Of a stretch of 64,000 nt of DNA, positions 10,624 to 19,418 are shown one piece after another. The stretch lies in NCBI RefSeq assembly GCF_022832375.1, contig NZ_JALHLG010000024.1, positions 1 through 64,000 on the forward strand. Direction: 5' to 3'. Made by a program: the position numbers and the translations under genes. The notes beneath the pieces are model-generated. The model was given only the letters and a program-made list of their open reading frames with translations. It did no database searches and was not told where the DNA came from. The DNA comes from Novosphingobium beihaiense. Its GTDB lineage: Bacteria > Pseudomonadota > Alphaproteobacteria > Sphingomonadales > Sphingomonadaceae. Each line of letters opens with the position of its first letter. Position 1 is the first letter of the stretch.

Positions 10624-12564
10624 ATGAAGTATCTTTCCGCGGTCACAACGCTCTCCGCCCTCCTGTTCCTTTCGGCTTCGGCAACGGCGCAGGATTCCAC
10701 ACGAACCACGCCGATGGCGCCGCCGCTGCCAGCGGCGATTCCGGCTGCTCAGGACGTGCCCTATCCCGGCACTCTCGCGCTGACGATCGATGCCAGCGAT
10801 ACCGAACACGGTATCTACCGCGTGACCGAGCAGATCCCGGTCGCGCCCGGCACGGGCAAGCTGACCCTGCTCCAGCCCGGCTGGCTGCCCGGCAATCATT
10901 CGGAGACCGGCCCTTATGCGCTGCTCGCCGATGTGCATTTCTATGCCGATGGCAAGGAAATCCCCTGGGTGCGCGATACCGTGGCGGTCAATGCGTTCCA
11001 CCTCTCGCTGCCTGCGGGCACGAAGCAGGTGACGGCGAGGTTCCTGCACACGTCTCCGGTGCGTTCCAGCGAGGGCCGCATCACCATGACGCAGGAAATG
11101 CTCAACCTGCAGTGGGAAAAGATGAGCCTCTATCCCGCCGGGCACTATGTGCGCGACATTCAGGTGAAGCCCACGGTCACGTTCCCCAAGGACTGGACCG
11201 TCTACACCGCGCTTGACGGCATGGCGAAGCAGGGCAGCACGGTGACGTGGGACGCCACCGACTATGAACGGCTGGTTGATTCGCCGATCTTCGCGGGCAT
11301 CCATGCCAAGCGCTGGGATCTGGGGCACGGGGTGCATCTGGATGTTGTGGCGGACGAGCCGGAGGACATGGCGATCTCGCCCGAGCATCTCCAGACGTAT
11401 CGCAACCTCGTCGATCAGGCGCTCAAGACCTTCGGTGCGCGCCACTTCGATCATTACGATTTCCTGCTGGCGCTGACCGACCGTATGGGCGGCATCGGTC
11501 TGGAGCATCACCGCTCCAGCGAAAACCAGTACGAGCCCACCGCGTGGACCGACTGGGACGGGATGGACTGGGATCACAATGTCATCCCGCACGAATTCAC
11601 GCATAGCTGGAACGGCAAGTACCGCCGCCCGGCGGACTTGTGGACGCCGGATTATCAGCAGCCCATGCAGAACACGCTGCTGTGGGTCTACGAAGGCCAG
11701 ACGCAGTTCTGGGGCTATGTGCTGGCGGCGCGCTCGGGCGTGCAGAAGAAGGATACGGTGCTGGGCATGTTCGCCAATGCCGTGGCCAAGTACAAGGAAG
11801 GCGAGCCCGGACGCAGCTGGCGTTCGGTGGAAGACACCACCAATGCTCCGCAGCTCGCGCGGCGGCGCCCGCTCCCCTACTATTCGCTGACCCGCGGCGA
11901 GGATTACTATGTCGAAGGCGCGCTGACCTGGCTGGAAGCCGACCAGATCATCCGCAAGGGCACGGGCGGCCGCAAGGGGCTCGACGATTTCGCCAAGGCG
12001 TTTTTCGGCGTGCGGGACGGCGACTGGGGTGAGCTGACCTATGATTTCGACGAAGTCGTGCGCACGCTGAACGGCGTCTATGCCTATGACTGGGCCGATT
12101 TCCTGCGCACCCGCCTTTACAAGACGAACCAGCCCGCGCCGGTGAATGGCATGGGCATGGCCGGATACAAGCTGGTATGGAAGGAACAGCCGAACCCTTA
12201 CGAAAAGGGCCTGTCCGATGCGCGCAAGACGCTGGACCTGACTTACTCGCTGGGCTTTTCGCTGAACAAGGATGGCAATGTCACGTCGGTGCTGTGGGAC
12301 GGCCCCGGTTTCAACGCAGGCATCGTCAACGGCATGAAGATCGTGGCGGTGAACGGCCGCACCTATTCCAAAACACTGATCCAGAACGCCATTACGGCGG
12401 CCAAGACCTCGGACAAGCAGCCGGTCACGCTGCTGGTGAAGCGCGGCGACCGCTATGACACTGTTTCGATCGGGTACCACGGCGGATTGCGCTGGCCTTG
12501 GCTGGAGAGCACTACGCCGGGCAAGACGAACGGGCTGGACCGCCTGCTGGCGCCCCGCAAATAG
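10624..12564 (+). CDS. M61 family metallopeptidase (glycyl-aminopeptidase-like)
   Basis: This is an exported zinc peptidase of 646 residues. A signal peptide ([23 protein letters not shown]) is followed by the M61 N-terminal beta domain. The thermolysin-like core has HEFTH at 323-327 (zinc ligands and catalytic Glu324) and the third ligand Glu357 in [12 protein letters not shown]-terminal PDZ domain (about 560-625) contains [13 protein letters not shown] and [14 protein letters not shown]61 enzymes usually prefer N-terminal Gly or Ala. Starts at 10603 and 10615 are possible; 10624 gives the best signal peptide. It is divergent from hisS and appears monocistronic. Confidence 0.93.
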   Translation: MKYLSAVTTLSALLFLSASATAQDSTRTTPMAPPLPAAIPAAQDVPYPGTLALTIDASDTEHGIYRVTEQIPVAPGTGKLTLLQPGWLPGNHSETGPYALLADVHFYADGKEIPWVRDTVAVNAFHLSLPAGTKQVTARFLHTSPVRSSEGRITMTQEMLNLQWEKMSLYPAGHYVRDIQVKPTVTFPKDWTVYTALDGMAKQGSTVTWDATDYERLVDSPIFAGIHAKRWDLGHGVHLDVVADEPEDMAISPEHLQTYRNLVDQALKTFGARHFDHYDFLLALTDRMGGIGLEHHRSSENQYEPTAWTDWDGMDWDHNVIPHEFTHSWNGKYRRPADLWTPDYQQPMQNTLLWVYEGQTQFWGYVLAARSGVQKKDTVLGMFANAVAKYKEGEPGRSWRSVEDTTNAPQLARRRPLPYYSLTRGEDYYVEGALTWLEADQIIRKGTGGRKGLDDFAKAFFGVRDGDWGELTYDFDEVVRTLNGVYAYDWADFLRTRLYKTNQPAPVNGMGMAGYKLVWKEQPNPYEKGLSDARKTLDLTYSLGFSLNKDGNVTSVLWDGPGFNAGIVNGMKIVAVNGRTYSKTLIQNAITAAKTSDKQPVTLLVKRGDRYDTVSIGYHGGLRWPWLESTTPGKTNGLDRLLAPRK

Positions 12565-12606
12565 GGCGCACCGGCTTTTGCCCTGACGGCCCGCGAAGGG
12601 TGATTT

Positions 12607-12640
12607 GCGTGCTTCCGGTGCTCAGGTGCCGGAAGCACGC
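12607..12640. terminator. Perfect hairpin after the M61 gene, terminator-like without T-run
   Basis: Arms GCGTGCTTCCGG and CCGGAAGCACGC pair perfectly over 12 bp with a 10-base loop, 42 bases after the stop codon. No T tract follows, so it may be a weak terminator or a mRNA-stabilising hairpin. The rest of the gap to ppa holds only a short repeat of CTTTCGC and AGTCTG. Confidence 0.45.
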
Positions 12641-12815
12641 TGTGCTTTGGGGCCGCGGCCAGTCTGCGCGCCCCGCCAAGCCTTGCTTTCGCAAAAGTCT
12701 GCCTGCTTTCGCGAAAGCGAGAAGTCTGTTGCGGCGCAAAAGAGTGAAGGCTAAGCCGCGCGCAACTTGATCCCATCGGCATCTATTCAAAGGCTGCCAG
12801 TAAAGAAGGACCATC

Positions 12816-13355
12816 ATGCGTATCGACAAGATCCCCGTAGGCGATAATCCGCCGGAAAGCCTCAACGTTGTTATCGAGGTTCCGGTCGGCGGCGAGCCGG
12901 TCAAATACGAATTCGACAAGGAATCGGGTGCTCTGTTTGTCGACCGCATCCTGCACACGCCGATGCGCTACCCGGCGAACTACGGCTTCGTGCCGCACAC
13001 GCTTTCGCCCGATGGCGACCCGCTCGATGCCCTGGTCGTCGCACGCTCGCCCTTCATTCCGGGCTGCGTGATTCGCGCCCGGCCGATCGCGGTGCTGAAT
13101 CTCGAAGACGAACACGGCGGCGACGAAAAGCTTGTCTGTGTTCCGGTGGACAGTACTTTCCCGTACTACACGAACGTGAACGAGAAGGACGACCTGCCCG
13201 AAATCGTCTTCAAGCAGATCGAACACTTCTTCACCCACTACAAAGACCTTGAAAAGGAAAAGTGGGTGCGTATCGGCACATGGGGCGGCGCGGACGATGC
13301 CCGCCAGATCGTTCTGGAGGCGATCGAGCGGTACAACGGCGCCAAGGCCGCCTGA
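12816..13355 (+). CDS. ppa: Inorganic pyrophosphatase
   Basis: Ppa hydrolyses pyrophosphate and so pulls biosynthetic reactions forward. It is a family I enzyme of 179 residues with the signature DGDPLDALVV (about 68-77), the preceding YPANYGFVPHT block and Asp/Lys/Tyr active-site residues in the usual order. ATG is preceded by AAGAAGGA. It stands alone and is followed by a strong terminator at 13399-13436. Confidence 0.98.
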   Translation: MRIDKIPVGDNPPESLNVVIEVPVGGEPVKYEFDKESGALFVDRILHTPMRYPANYGFVPHTLSPDGDPLDALVVARSPFIPGCVIRARPIAVLNLEDEHGGDEKLVCVPVDSTFPYYTNVNEKDDLPEIVFKQIEHFFTHYKDLEKEKWVRIGTWGGADDARQIVLEAIERYNGAKAA

Positions 13356-13398
13356 TTCGAGTCTTGTGAAGACGAGGTCCACTCCCCCATGTGGATCG

Positions 13399-13436
13399 GG
13401 GGCCGGCGGTACAAGCTGCCGGCCCCTTGTCTTTTT
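13399..13436 (+). terminator. Rho-independent terminator of ppa
   Basis: Stem GGGGCCGGC/GCCGGCCCC with a 10-base loop is followed by TTGTCTTTTT, starting 43 bases after the ppa stop codon. Confidence 0.88.
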
Positions 13437-13484
13437 AAGGCGGGCGGGTGCGCGGTCATATTACACTGACGTTTCTCTCGGCCT

Positions 13485-13645
13485 CGTCACCCTGAACTTG
13501 TTTCAGAGGCCATCAGGCGGTTTGCTTTGCCGATTAATTCCCACGCAACGCCGTCGGCCAGCCTCTCGGAACACAAGCGAAACACATCAATCCAAACTCG
13601 GATCGTGCTGCACGATGGATGCTGAAACAAGTTCAGCATGACGCG
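13485..13645. repeat. Family D inverted repeat pair in the ppa to deaminase gap
   Basis: Between ppa (ends 13355) and the deaminase gene (ends 13668) lies a 312-base gap. Beyond the ppa terminator it holds an imperfect inverted pair: CGTCACCCTGAACTTGTTTC at 13485 onward and GATGCTGAAACAAGTTCAGC at 13618 onward, about 100 bases apart. The interior shows no coding signal that I can support. The sequence type resembles dispersed intergenic repeats of sphingomonads. Confidence 0.6.
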
Positions 13646-13667
13646 TGAAGAGATGCGCTTCCGCCGG

Positions 13668-14798
13668 CTATCCTGCCGTCACACCCCATGTCTGCGCATA
13701 GGCCTTGAGGCGGGCCAGATAGCCGTCGCGCTGCTGCGCCGGAATCCAGGCCGTTTCGAAGGCATTGCGCTCTATCCGGACGAGTTCGGCAGGCGTCAGT
13801 GTGCTGTCCTTCTGCGCGCGGATCAGCACTTCGGTGATATATTCGCTGCCCATGTAGGCCGGATCGTCCGAGTTCACCGAGACCTTGAGCCCGGCGTCGA
13901 GCATTTGCCGAAGCGCATTGATGGGGCGGCCATCCTCGATGACCTGGCCGGAAAAGGTGGGGCAGACCGTGAACGGGATACCGCGGCTTCTGGCCAGTGC
14001 CATCAGTTCGGGGGACTGGACGATATTCCCGCCGTGGTCGATGCGCTCCGTCTTCAGATCGAGCAGGGCCGTGCGGATGTGCTCCAGCGTGTTTTCCTGA
14101 TTGACGTCACAGTGCATCGTCACATGGAGCCCCGCCGCGCGCGCCTTGGCGAAGTGTTCGGCGAACTTTTCGGGCGGATTGCCCTTCTCGTCGGAATCGA
14201 GGCCGACGCCGATCAGTTTGTCCTTGTAGGGCAGGGCGGCATCGAGCGCCTCCATGGCCGATCCGGCGCTGAGATCGCGCATGAAGCACAGGATCAGCTG
14301 CGATTCGATCCCGAGCGACTTCGCGGCATCGCCGCGCGCGCGGGTGATGCCGCCGATCACCGCCTCGATGGCCACGCCGCGTTTCAGGTGCTCCTGCGGA
14401 TCGAAGAACATCTCGGCATAGAGCACGTTCTGCGAGGCGGCCTTGCGCAGATAGCCATAGGCGAGATCGTAGAAATCCTGCTCGGTCAGCAGCACCTGCA
14501 TGCCGTCGTAGTAGATTTTCAGGAAGCTCGGCAGGTCGTGGTAGACATAGCTGCGCTTCATCGCTGCCACATCGGCATAGGGCAGGGACAGGCCGTTGCG
14601 TTTGGCCAGCGCGAACTTCATGTCCGCTTCCAGCGTGCCTTCCAGATGAACATGGAATTCGGCCTTGGGCAGTCCGGCGATGAACCGGCCCATGCTGGCG
14701 GCATTTGCAGGCGGTTTGGCGGCGCGAGCCCAGGCGGGAAGCGCGCAGGCGAAAGGTGCCGCAAGCGCGGCGTGGATAAGTTGTCTTCTGTCGAACAT
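13668..14798 (-). CDS. Exported adenosine/adenine deaminase-family hydrolase
   Basis: This 376-residue protein belongs to the adenosine deaminase superfamily: FHVHLEGTL (first metal His pair, about 48-56), ERIDHGGNI and NSDDPAYMGSEY (metal Asp) are intact. The N-terminus MFDRRQLIHAALAAPFACAL is a signal peptide with an RR pair, so the enzyme probably acts in the periplasm, perhaps on purines or modified adenines. Two positions differ from classical deaminases: HAGE is replaced by HCDVNQE, which removes the general-acid Glu from its usual register, and the CP.SN motif reads CPTFSG. The substrate is therefore uncertain. ATG is followed by the signal peptide; ppa converges on it. Confidence 0.82.
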   Translation of the reverse strand: MFDRRQLIHAALAAPFACALPAWARAAKPPANAASMGRFIAGLPKAEFHVHLEGTLEADMKFALAKRNGLSLPYADVAAMKRSYVYHDLPSFLKIYYDGMQVLLTEQDFYDLAYGYLRKAASQNVLYAEMFFDPQEHLKRGVAIEAVIGGITRARGDAAKSLGIESQLILCFMRDLSAGSAMEALDAALPYKDKLIGVGLDSDEKGNPPEKFAEHFAKARAAGLHVTMHCDVNQENTLEHIRTALLDLKTERIDHGGNIVQSPELMALARSRGIPFTVCPTFSGQVIEDGRPINALRQMLDAGLKVSVNSDDPAYMGSEYITEVLIRAQKDSTLTPAELVRIERNAFETAWIPAQQRDGYLARLKAYAQTWGVTAG

Positions 14799-14988
14799 GT
14801 GCGTTTCCCCTGTGCCGGAACGCCTGCGTCCGGCCTGAACCCGGGCACTATCCGGCCTCGGCGGGCCAGATGTCCATGGGTGAAAAGGCCACGCGCCGTT
14901 CCAGAAATTGCAGCGCTCTGGCTGGATAGCTGTGTTCCCCGTCGATTTCCGGGTTGCAGGAGACGCAGCGGCCCGGCATTATGTTGCG

Positions 14989-15315
14989 ATGCACAATACC
15001 CCTGATACCGAAGTTTCCCCGGAGCGCACGATTATTGAGGCCATTGCCCTCAAGCGTGCGATCTGTGCGCGGTACAACGGCGGCGAGATGCTGCTGGCGC
15101 CGCACCGCATGTTCTCCCGGCATGGCGAACTGTTCGTAAGCGCTTTGAATCTGCGCAAGAACTGGCGCAGCGAGGATGAGCGCCGCCTTGGCCATTTCAA
15201 GCTCGACGGCTTGTCCGGAACGGCCATAACGGAAGACGCCTTTGAGCCGCTTCCCGCCAATGAGCATGGCCTTCCGCGTGAGACAGACGAGGAAGTCTTC
15301 TCGATCTACGCCTGA
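14989..15315 (+). CDS. Small WYL-like domain protein
   Basis: A 108-residue protein whose pattern (TIIEAIALKRAICARYNGGE, LLAPHRMFSRHGELFVSAL, GHFKLDGLSG) resembles a WYL sensor domain, normally the ligand-binding half of transcription regulators. Here there is no DNA-binding domain, so it may be a stand-alone effector binder or partner. The start is not firm: ATG at 14989 lacks a clear ribosome-binding site, and a longer version from upstream is possible. It is divergent from the deaminase gene and convergent with gabD. Confidence 0.6.
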   Translation: MHNTPDTEVSPERTIIEAIALKRAICARYNGGEMLLAPHRMFSRHGELFVSALNLRKNWRSEDERRLGHFKLDGLSGTAITEDAFEPLPANEHGLPRETDEEVFSIYA

Positions 15316-15441
15316 TTCGCAGGTGCGCCGGGCTCGGACCCGGCTCGCAGAAGCGGCCATCGCACAGAAACGGCTATCGTATTCGCCATTGCGGCGCCCC
15401 CGGCGGATCGGGGTGCGCCATGGCGGTCGTGTCCCTGAGGA

Positions 15442-16893
15442 TCAGGCCGGATCGATACCCATGCAGAGGTACTTCACCTCCATGTAGTCATCGAGGCCGT
15501 AGTGCGAGCCTTCGCGGCCGAGCCCCGACTGCTTGACCCCGCCGAACGGCGCCACCGTGGTCGAGATGAGGCCGGTGTTGATGCCCACCATGCCCGCCTC
15601 GATGGCTTCGGCCACGCGCCACACGCGTGAGAGATCCTTCGAGTAGAAGTAGCTGGCAAGGCCGAACTCGGTGTCGTTGGCCATGCGGATCGCCTCGGCT
15701 TCCTCGGTAAAACGGATCACGCCTGCGAGCGGGCCGAACGTCTCCTCGCGCGCCAGCTTCATGTCCGGCGTTACGTTGGCGACCACCGTGGGGCAGAAAT
15801 AGGTGCCGCCCAGCTCGCTGCGCTTGCCGCCCGCCAGCAGCGTGGCGCCGCCGCTCATCGCGTCCTGCAGGTGCTCTTCCACTTTCTCGACGGCCTTCTC
15901 GTCGATCATCGCGCCCACTTGCGTGCCCTCGTCCATCGAGTAGCCCACTTTCATCGCATCGACGCGCGCGGCGAGCTTGGTGACGAACTCGTCATAGACG
16001 CCGTCCTGCACGTAGAAGCGGTTGGTGCACACGCAGGTCTGGCCGCCGTTGCGGAACTTGGAGATCATCGCGCCTTCGATCGCGGCATCGACATCGGCAT
16101 CGTCGAACACCAGGAACGGCGCGTTGCCGCCCAGTTCCATCGAGCACTTCTTGATCGTCTCGGCGCATTCGCGCAGCAGGTCGCGGCCGATTTCGGTGGA
16201 GCCGGTGAAGGTGACCTTGGCGACCTTCGGGCTCTGCGTCAGCGCCCCGCCGATCTGCCCGGCGCTGCCGGTCACGACATTGACGACGCCTGCCGGAATG
16301 CCCGCCATCTCGCAAAGCTGCGCGATGGCCAGAGCCGAATAGGGCGTGGCCGAGGCCGGCTTGATCACGATGGTGCAGCCTGCCGCCAATGCCGGGCCGA
16401 GCTTGCGGGTGATCATCGCATTGGGGAAGTTCCACGGCGTGATCGCGGCGACGACGCCGACCGGCTGCTTGATCACGACGATGCGCTTGTCGCCCTGGTG
16501 GCTGGGGATCACGTCGCCATAGGCGCGCTTGGCTTCCTCGGCGAACCACTCGATGAAGCTGGCGCCATAGACGATCTCGCCCTTGCCTTCGGCGAAAGGC
16601 TTGCCCTGTTCGCGGCTCAGCAGTTCGCCGAGATCGTCCTGGTGCGCCATCATCAGGTCGAACAGCTTGCGCATCAGCGTGGCGCGTTCGCCTGCGGTCT
16701 TGGCGCGCCAGGCGGGAAGGGCGGCTTCGGCCGCGTCGATCGCGCGCGCGGTTTCGTCCGCGCCCATCTTCGGAACCGTTCCCAGCACTTTGCCCGTGCC
16801 CGGATCGGTGACGTCGAACGCCGCCCCGGAATCGGCATCGCACCATTTGCCGCCGATGTAGCACTGCTGCCTGAGGAAGTCGGTATAGGCCAT
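15442..16893 (-). CDS. gabD: NAD(P)-dependent succinate-semialdehyde dehydrogenase
   Basis: This aldehyde dehydrogenase of 483 residues oxidises succinate semialdehyde (or glutarate semialdehyde) to the acid. The cofactor and catalytic blocks are present: ITPWNFPNAMITRK, FTGSTEIGR, ELGGNAPFLVF (general base Glu) and GGQTCVCTNR with nucleophile Cys287. The Cys-X-Cys pair is typical of GabD-type enzymes. ATG at 16893 follows a GAGGA site; an upstream in-frame ATG at 16929 is less likely. It is divergent from the ALDH gene at 17068. Confidence 0.9.
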   Translation of the reverse strand: MAYTDFLRQQCYIGGKWCDADSGAAFDVTDPGTGKVLGTVPKMGADETARAIDAAEAALPAWRAKTAGERATLMRKLFDLMMAHQDDLGELLSREQGKPFAEGKGEIVYGASFIEWFAEEAKRAYGDVIPSHQGDKRIVVIKQPVGVVAAITPWNFPNAMITRKLGPALAAGCTIVIKPASATPYSALAIAQLCEMAGIPAGVVNVVTGSAGQIGGALTQSPKVAKVTFTGSTEIGRDLLRECAETIKKCSMELGGNAPFLVFDDADVDAAIEGAMISKFRNGGQTCVCTNRFYVQDGVYDEFVTKLAARVDAMKVGYSMDEGTQVGAMIDEKAVEKVEEHLQDAMSGGATLLAGGKRSELGGTYFCPTVVANVTPDMKLAREETFGPLAGVIRFTEEAEAIRMANDTEFGLASYFYSKDLSRVWRVAEAIEAGMVGINTGLISTTVAPFGGVKQSGLGREGSHYGLDDYMEVKYLCMGIDPA

Positions 16894-17067
16894 TTCTTGC
16901 GGGTCCTCTTCTGATTCCTGCCGGACCATCCCTGCCGGACGGCGGTTCCGGCGCTTGGCATAGGGATCACCCCTTGCCCTGACAACTGCCCAGCGCGGTT
17001 CGCACCGGACATGGCGGCTCTGCTTTCTCCCCTGGCCGGTGAGAGGCTTGCCGATTGACGCCTTGCC

Positions 17068-18591
17068 GTGCCTCGGTTAGTCTCTTTTGAGAAAAATAAT
17101 TCGAAATATAGAATTACCTGCGGGAGAGGCGCTCTGGATTACGCGGCCTATATCGACGGCGCCTTCGTCAAGGGCGAAGGCACGCGCTTTGCGGTTGAGA
17201 ACCCTTCGGACGAATCGGTGGTGGCCGAAGTGCAAGGGGTGTCGCCCGCGCAGGCGGATGCGGCCATCGCGGCGGCGCGGCGCGCTTTCGACGATGGCGG
17301 CTGGCCGGGCCTTTCGATGAAGGAACGCGCCGCGCATATCACGCGCTATGGCGCGGCGCTGCGCAAGCGCGCGGATTTCCTGAAAGACTGTGCCATCAGG
17401 GAAGCGGGATGCCCGGTATCCTCGACCGTGATGGGCGCGCAAGTTCATGCCCCGCTGCGCATGACGGACGAGATTGCCGATCTGTTCCTTCGCCTGCCCG
17501 GACAGGAGGACAATCCGCTGCCAGTGCATGAGCGGGCGAATCCCCACTTCACGGTCCAGAGCCTCAAGCGGTGGTCTCCGCTCGGCGTGGTCTCGGCGAT
17601 CAGTGCCTACAACGTGCCGTTCTACACCGCCTTCTGGAAAGTCGTGCCCGCGCTGATGGCGGGCGACACAGTGATCCTGCGGCCCAACCCGCTGACGCCA
17701 ATGTCGGCGATGGTCTTTGCCGAGGCGGCGGAGGAAGCGGGCCTTCCCCCGGGCGTCCTCAACGTGATTGTCGAGCAGGCACTCGATGGGGCGCGGGCGA
17801 TGACCACTGATCCGCGCGTGGATATGGTCAGCTTCACCGGATCATGCTCGGTCGGCACCCAGGTGGCCGCGCAGGCTGCGCCAACGATGAAGCGGCTGGT
17901 GCTGGAGCTGGGCGGCAAGTCGGCGCAGATCTACCTGCCCGATGCGGTGGGCCGCGCGGCCTCGGCGGCCTTCACGGTGTGCACCGCGCATGCCGGGCAG
18001 GGCTGCGTGCTGGGCACGCGCGTTTTCGTGCCCGAGGATAACAAGGCCGAAGTGCTCGATGGTATGGCCAGGATGCTTTCCGCCGTGAAGATTGGCCCGG
18101 CCAGCGATCCGGAAACGCAACTGGGCCCGGTTATCAGCGCGGCGCAGCGCGAGCGCTGCGAACACTTCACCCGGGCTGCGGTGGAGGCCGGGGGCAAGGT
18201 CGTCTGCGGCGGCAAGCGGCCGGAAGGGCTCGCCAGGGGATTCTATTGGGAACCCACCGTGCTCGATCTGCCGGACAACCGGAACCCCGCCGCGCAGGAG
18301 GAGATCTTCGGTCCGGTGGTGGGCGTGATCGGCTATCGCGATCTCGATCACGCGGTGGAGATGGCGAACGATAGCAAGTTCGGCCTGTCCGGCTGGGTGC
18401 ATGGCGCGGACAAGGTGAAGGCCCTCGAAACCGGCCTGAGAATCCGCAGCGGCACTGTCAATGTGAACGGCGCGCTGATGTCGAGCTATGCCAGCAGCGG
18501 CGGGATCAAGATGAGCGGTCTTGGCCGCGAACGCGGGATCGAGGGGCTGCGCGAATTCCAAATGATGACCACGCTGAACATCGGCGGGTAG
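17068..18591 (+). CDS. Aldehyde dehydrogenase family protein
   Basis: First gene of a plus-strand set (ALDH, SDR, P450, MDR, DUF2889). The core shows SAYNVPFYTAFWK, FTGSCSVGTQ, ELGGKSAQI (base Glu) and GQGCVLGTR with nucleophile Cys313, so it should oxidise an aldehyde with NAD(P). About 500 residues is normal. The start is uncertain: GTG at 17068 is the only common start codon, but the first 20 residues come from AT-rich DNA that looks like promoter. The domain really begins at DYAAYIDG, just after a GGGAGAGG site and a CTG codon at 17134, which may be the true start. Confidence 0.85.
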   Translation: MPRLVSFEKNNSKYRITCGRGALDYAAYIDGAFVKGEGTRFAVENPSDESVVAEVQGVSPAQADAAIAAARRAFDDGGWPGLSMKERAAHITRYGAALRKRADFLKDCAIREAGCPVSSTVMGAQVHAPLRMTDEIADLFLRLPGQEDNPLPVHERANPHFTVQSLKRWSPLGVVSAISAYNVPFYTAFWKVVPALMAGDTVILRPNPLTPMSAMVFAEAAEEAGLPPGVLNVIVEQALDGARAMTTDPRVDMVSFTGSCSVGTQVAAQAAPTMKRLVLELGGKSAQIYLPDAVGRAASAAFTVCTAHAGQGCVLGTRVFVPEDNKAEVLDGMARMLSAVKIGPASDPETQLGPVISAAQRERCEHFTRAAVEAGGKVVCGGKRPEGLARGFYWEPTVLDLPDNRNPAAQEEIFGPVVGVIGYRDLDHAVEMANDSKFGLSGWVHGADKVKALETGLRIRSGTVNVNGALMSSYASSGGIKMSGLGRERGIEGLREFQMMTTLNIGG

Positions 18592-18613
18592 CAGCGGAAC
18601 AGGGGACGGGACG

Positions 18614-19414
18614 ATGGAAGGACTGCTTCAGGGCAAGGTGGCGCTGATTACCGGGGCGGGTTCCGGCGTGGGGCGCGCGGCCTGCCTGCTGTTCAGCGAA
18701 CATGGCGCGAAAGTCGCCGCGGCTGATATCAACGGCGCCGATGCGGAGGAAACCGCCGCGATGGTGCGCGCGGCTGGCGGGGCCTGCATCGCGATCCCTT
18801 GCGACGTGACCGATCCTGCCGCTGTCGATGCCGCCGTTGGCGCGGCGGCCGAAGCGTTCGGATGTCTGGATATCATGTACAACAACGCGGGCATCACCAT
18901 CAGCCCGGTCGCGGGGAAGGGGTTGCGCAGTCTGGTCGAGTGCGATCCCGGGGAGATGAAGCGCGTTGAGGACGTCAATATCAACGGCGTCGTCTACGGC
19001 TGTCAGGCGGCGATCCGCCAGTTCGGGAAGCAGGGGACCGGCGGTGCCATTGTCAGCACGGCCTCGGTGGCCGGGCTCATGGGCTATGGCGGCGTGCTCT
19101 ACGGGGCTACCAAGGGCGCGGTCGTGCAGCTTACGCGCGCACTGGCGATCGAAGCCGCGGACATGGGCATCCGCGTCAACGCGGTCTGCCCGGCGGGGAT
19201 GCTCACCCATTATGCGGGCATGGACCCGGACAGCGCGCACCGCGAGCGCATTCTGGAAGGCATGGGCAAGGCCCACCCGCTGGGCAAGGCGATCGACCCG
19301 CGCGACACGGCGGCGGCGGCGCTGTTCCTGTGCTCGGATCTCGCATCGAACATCACCGGCGTGAACCTGCCGGTTGACGGCGGCCTTTCGGCTGGCCGCA
19401 AGACAGGAGGCTGA
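18614..19414 (+). CDS. Short-chain dehydrogenase/reductase
   Basis: A classical SDR of 266 residues: cofactor loop TGAGSGVG (14-21), NNAG (about 91-94), catalytic Ser in STASVAG and YGATK (Tyr-x-x-x-Lys). An Asp after strand beta2 (AAADING) points to NAD(H). It likely interconverts an alcohol and a ketone in the same pathway as the neighbouring ALDH and P450. It starts 22 bases after the ALDH stop, following GGGGACGGGACG, and ends 4 bases before the P450 start, so the genes are clearly co-transcribed. Confidence 0.93.
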   Translation: MEGLLQGKVALITGAGSGVGRAACLLFSEHGAKVAAADINGADAEETAAMVRAAGGACIAIPCDVTDPAAVDAAVGAAAEAFGCLDIMYNNAGITISPVAGKGLRSLVECDPGEMKRVEDVNINGVVYGCQAAIRQFGKQGTGGAIVSTASVAGLMGYGGVLYGATKGAVVQLTRALAIEAADMGIRVNAVCPAGMLTHYAGMDPDSAHRERILEGMGKAHPLGKAIDPRDTAAAALFLCSDLASNITGVNLPVDGGLSAGRKTGG

Positions 19415-19418
19415 AATC

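Noticed and set aside
12565-12815. Small gene between the M61 peptidase and ppa
   Set aside because: Open frames here lack ribosome-binding sites and consist of repeat-derived sequence around a hairpin.
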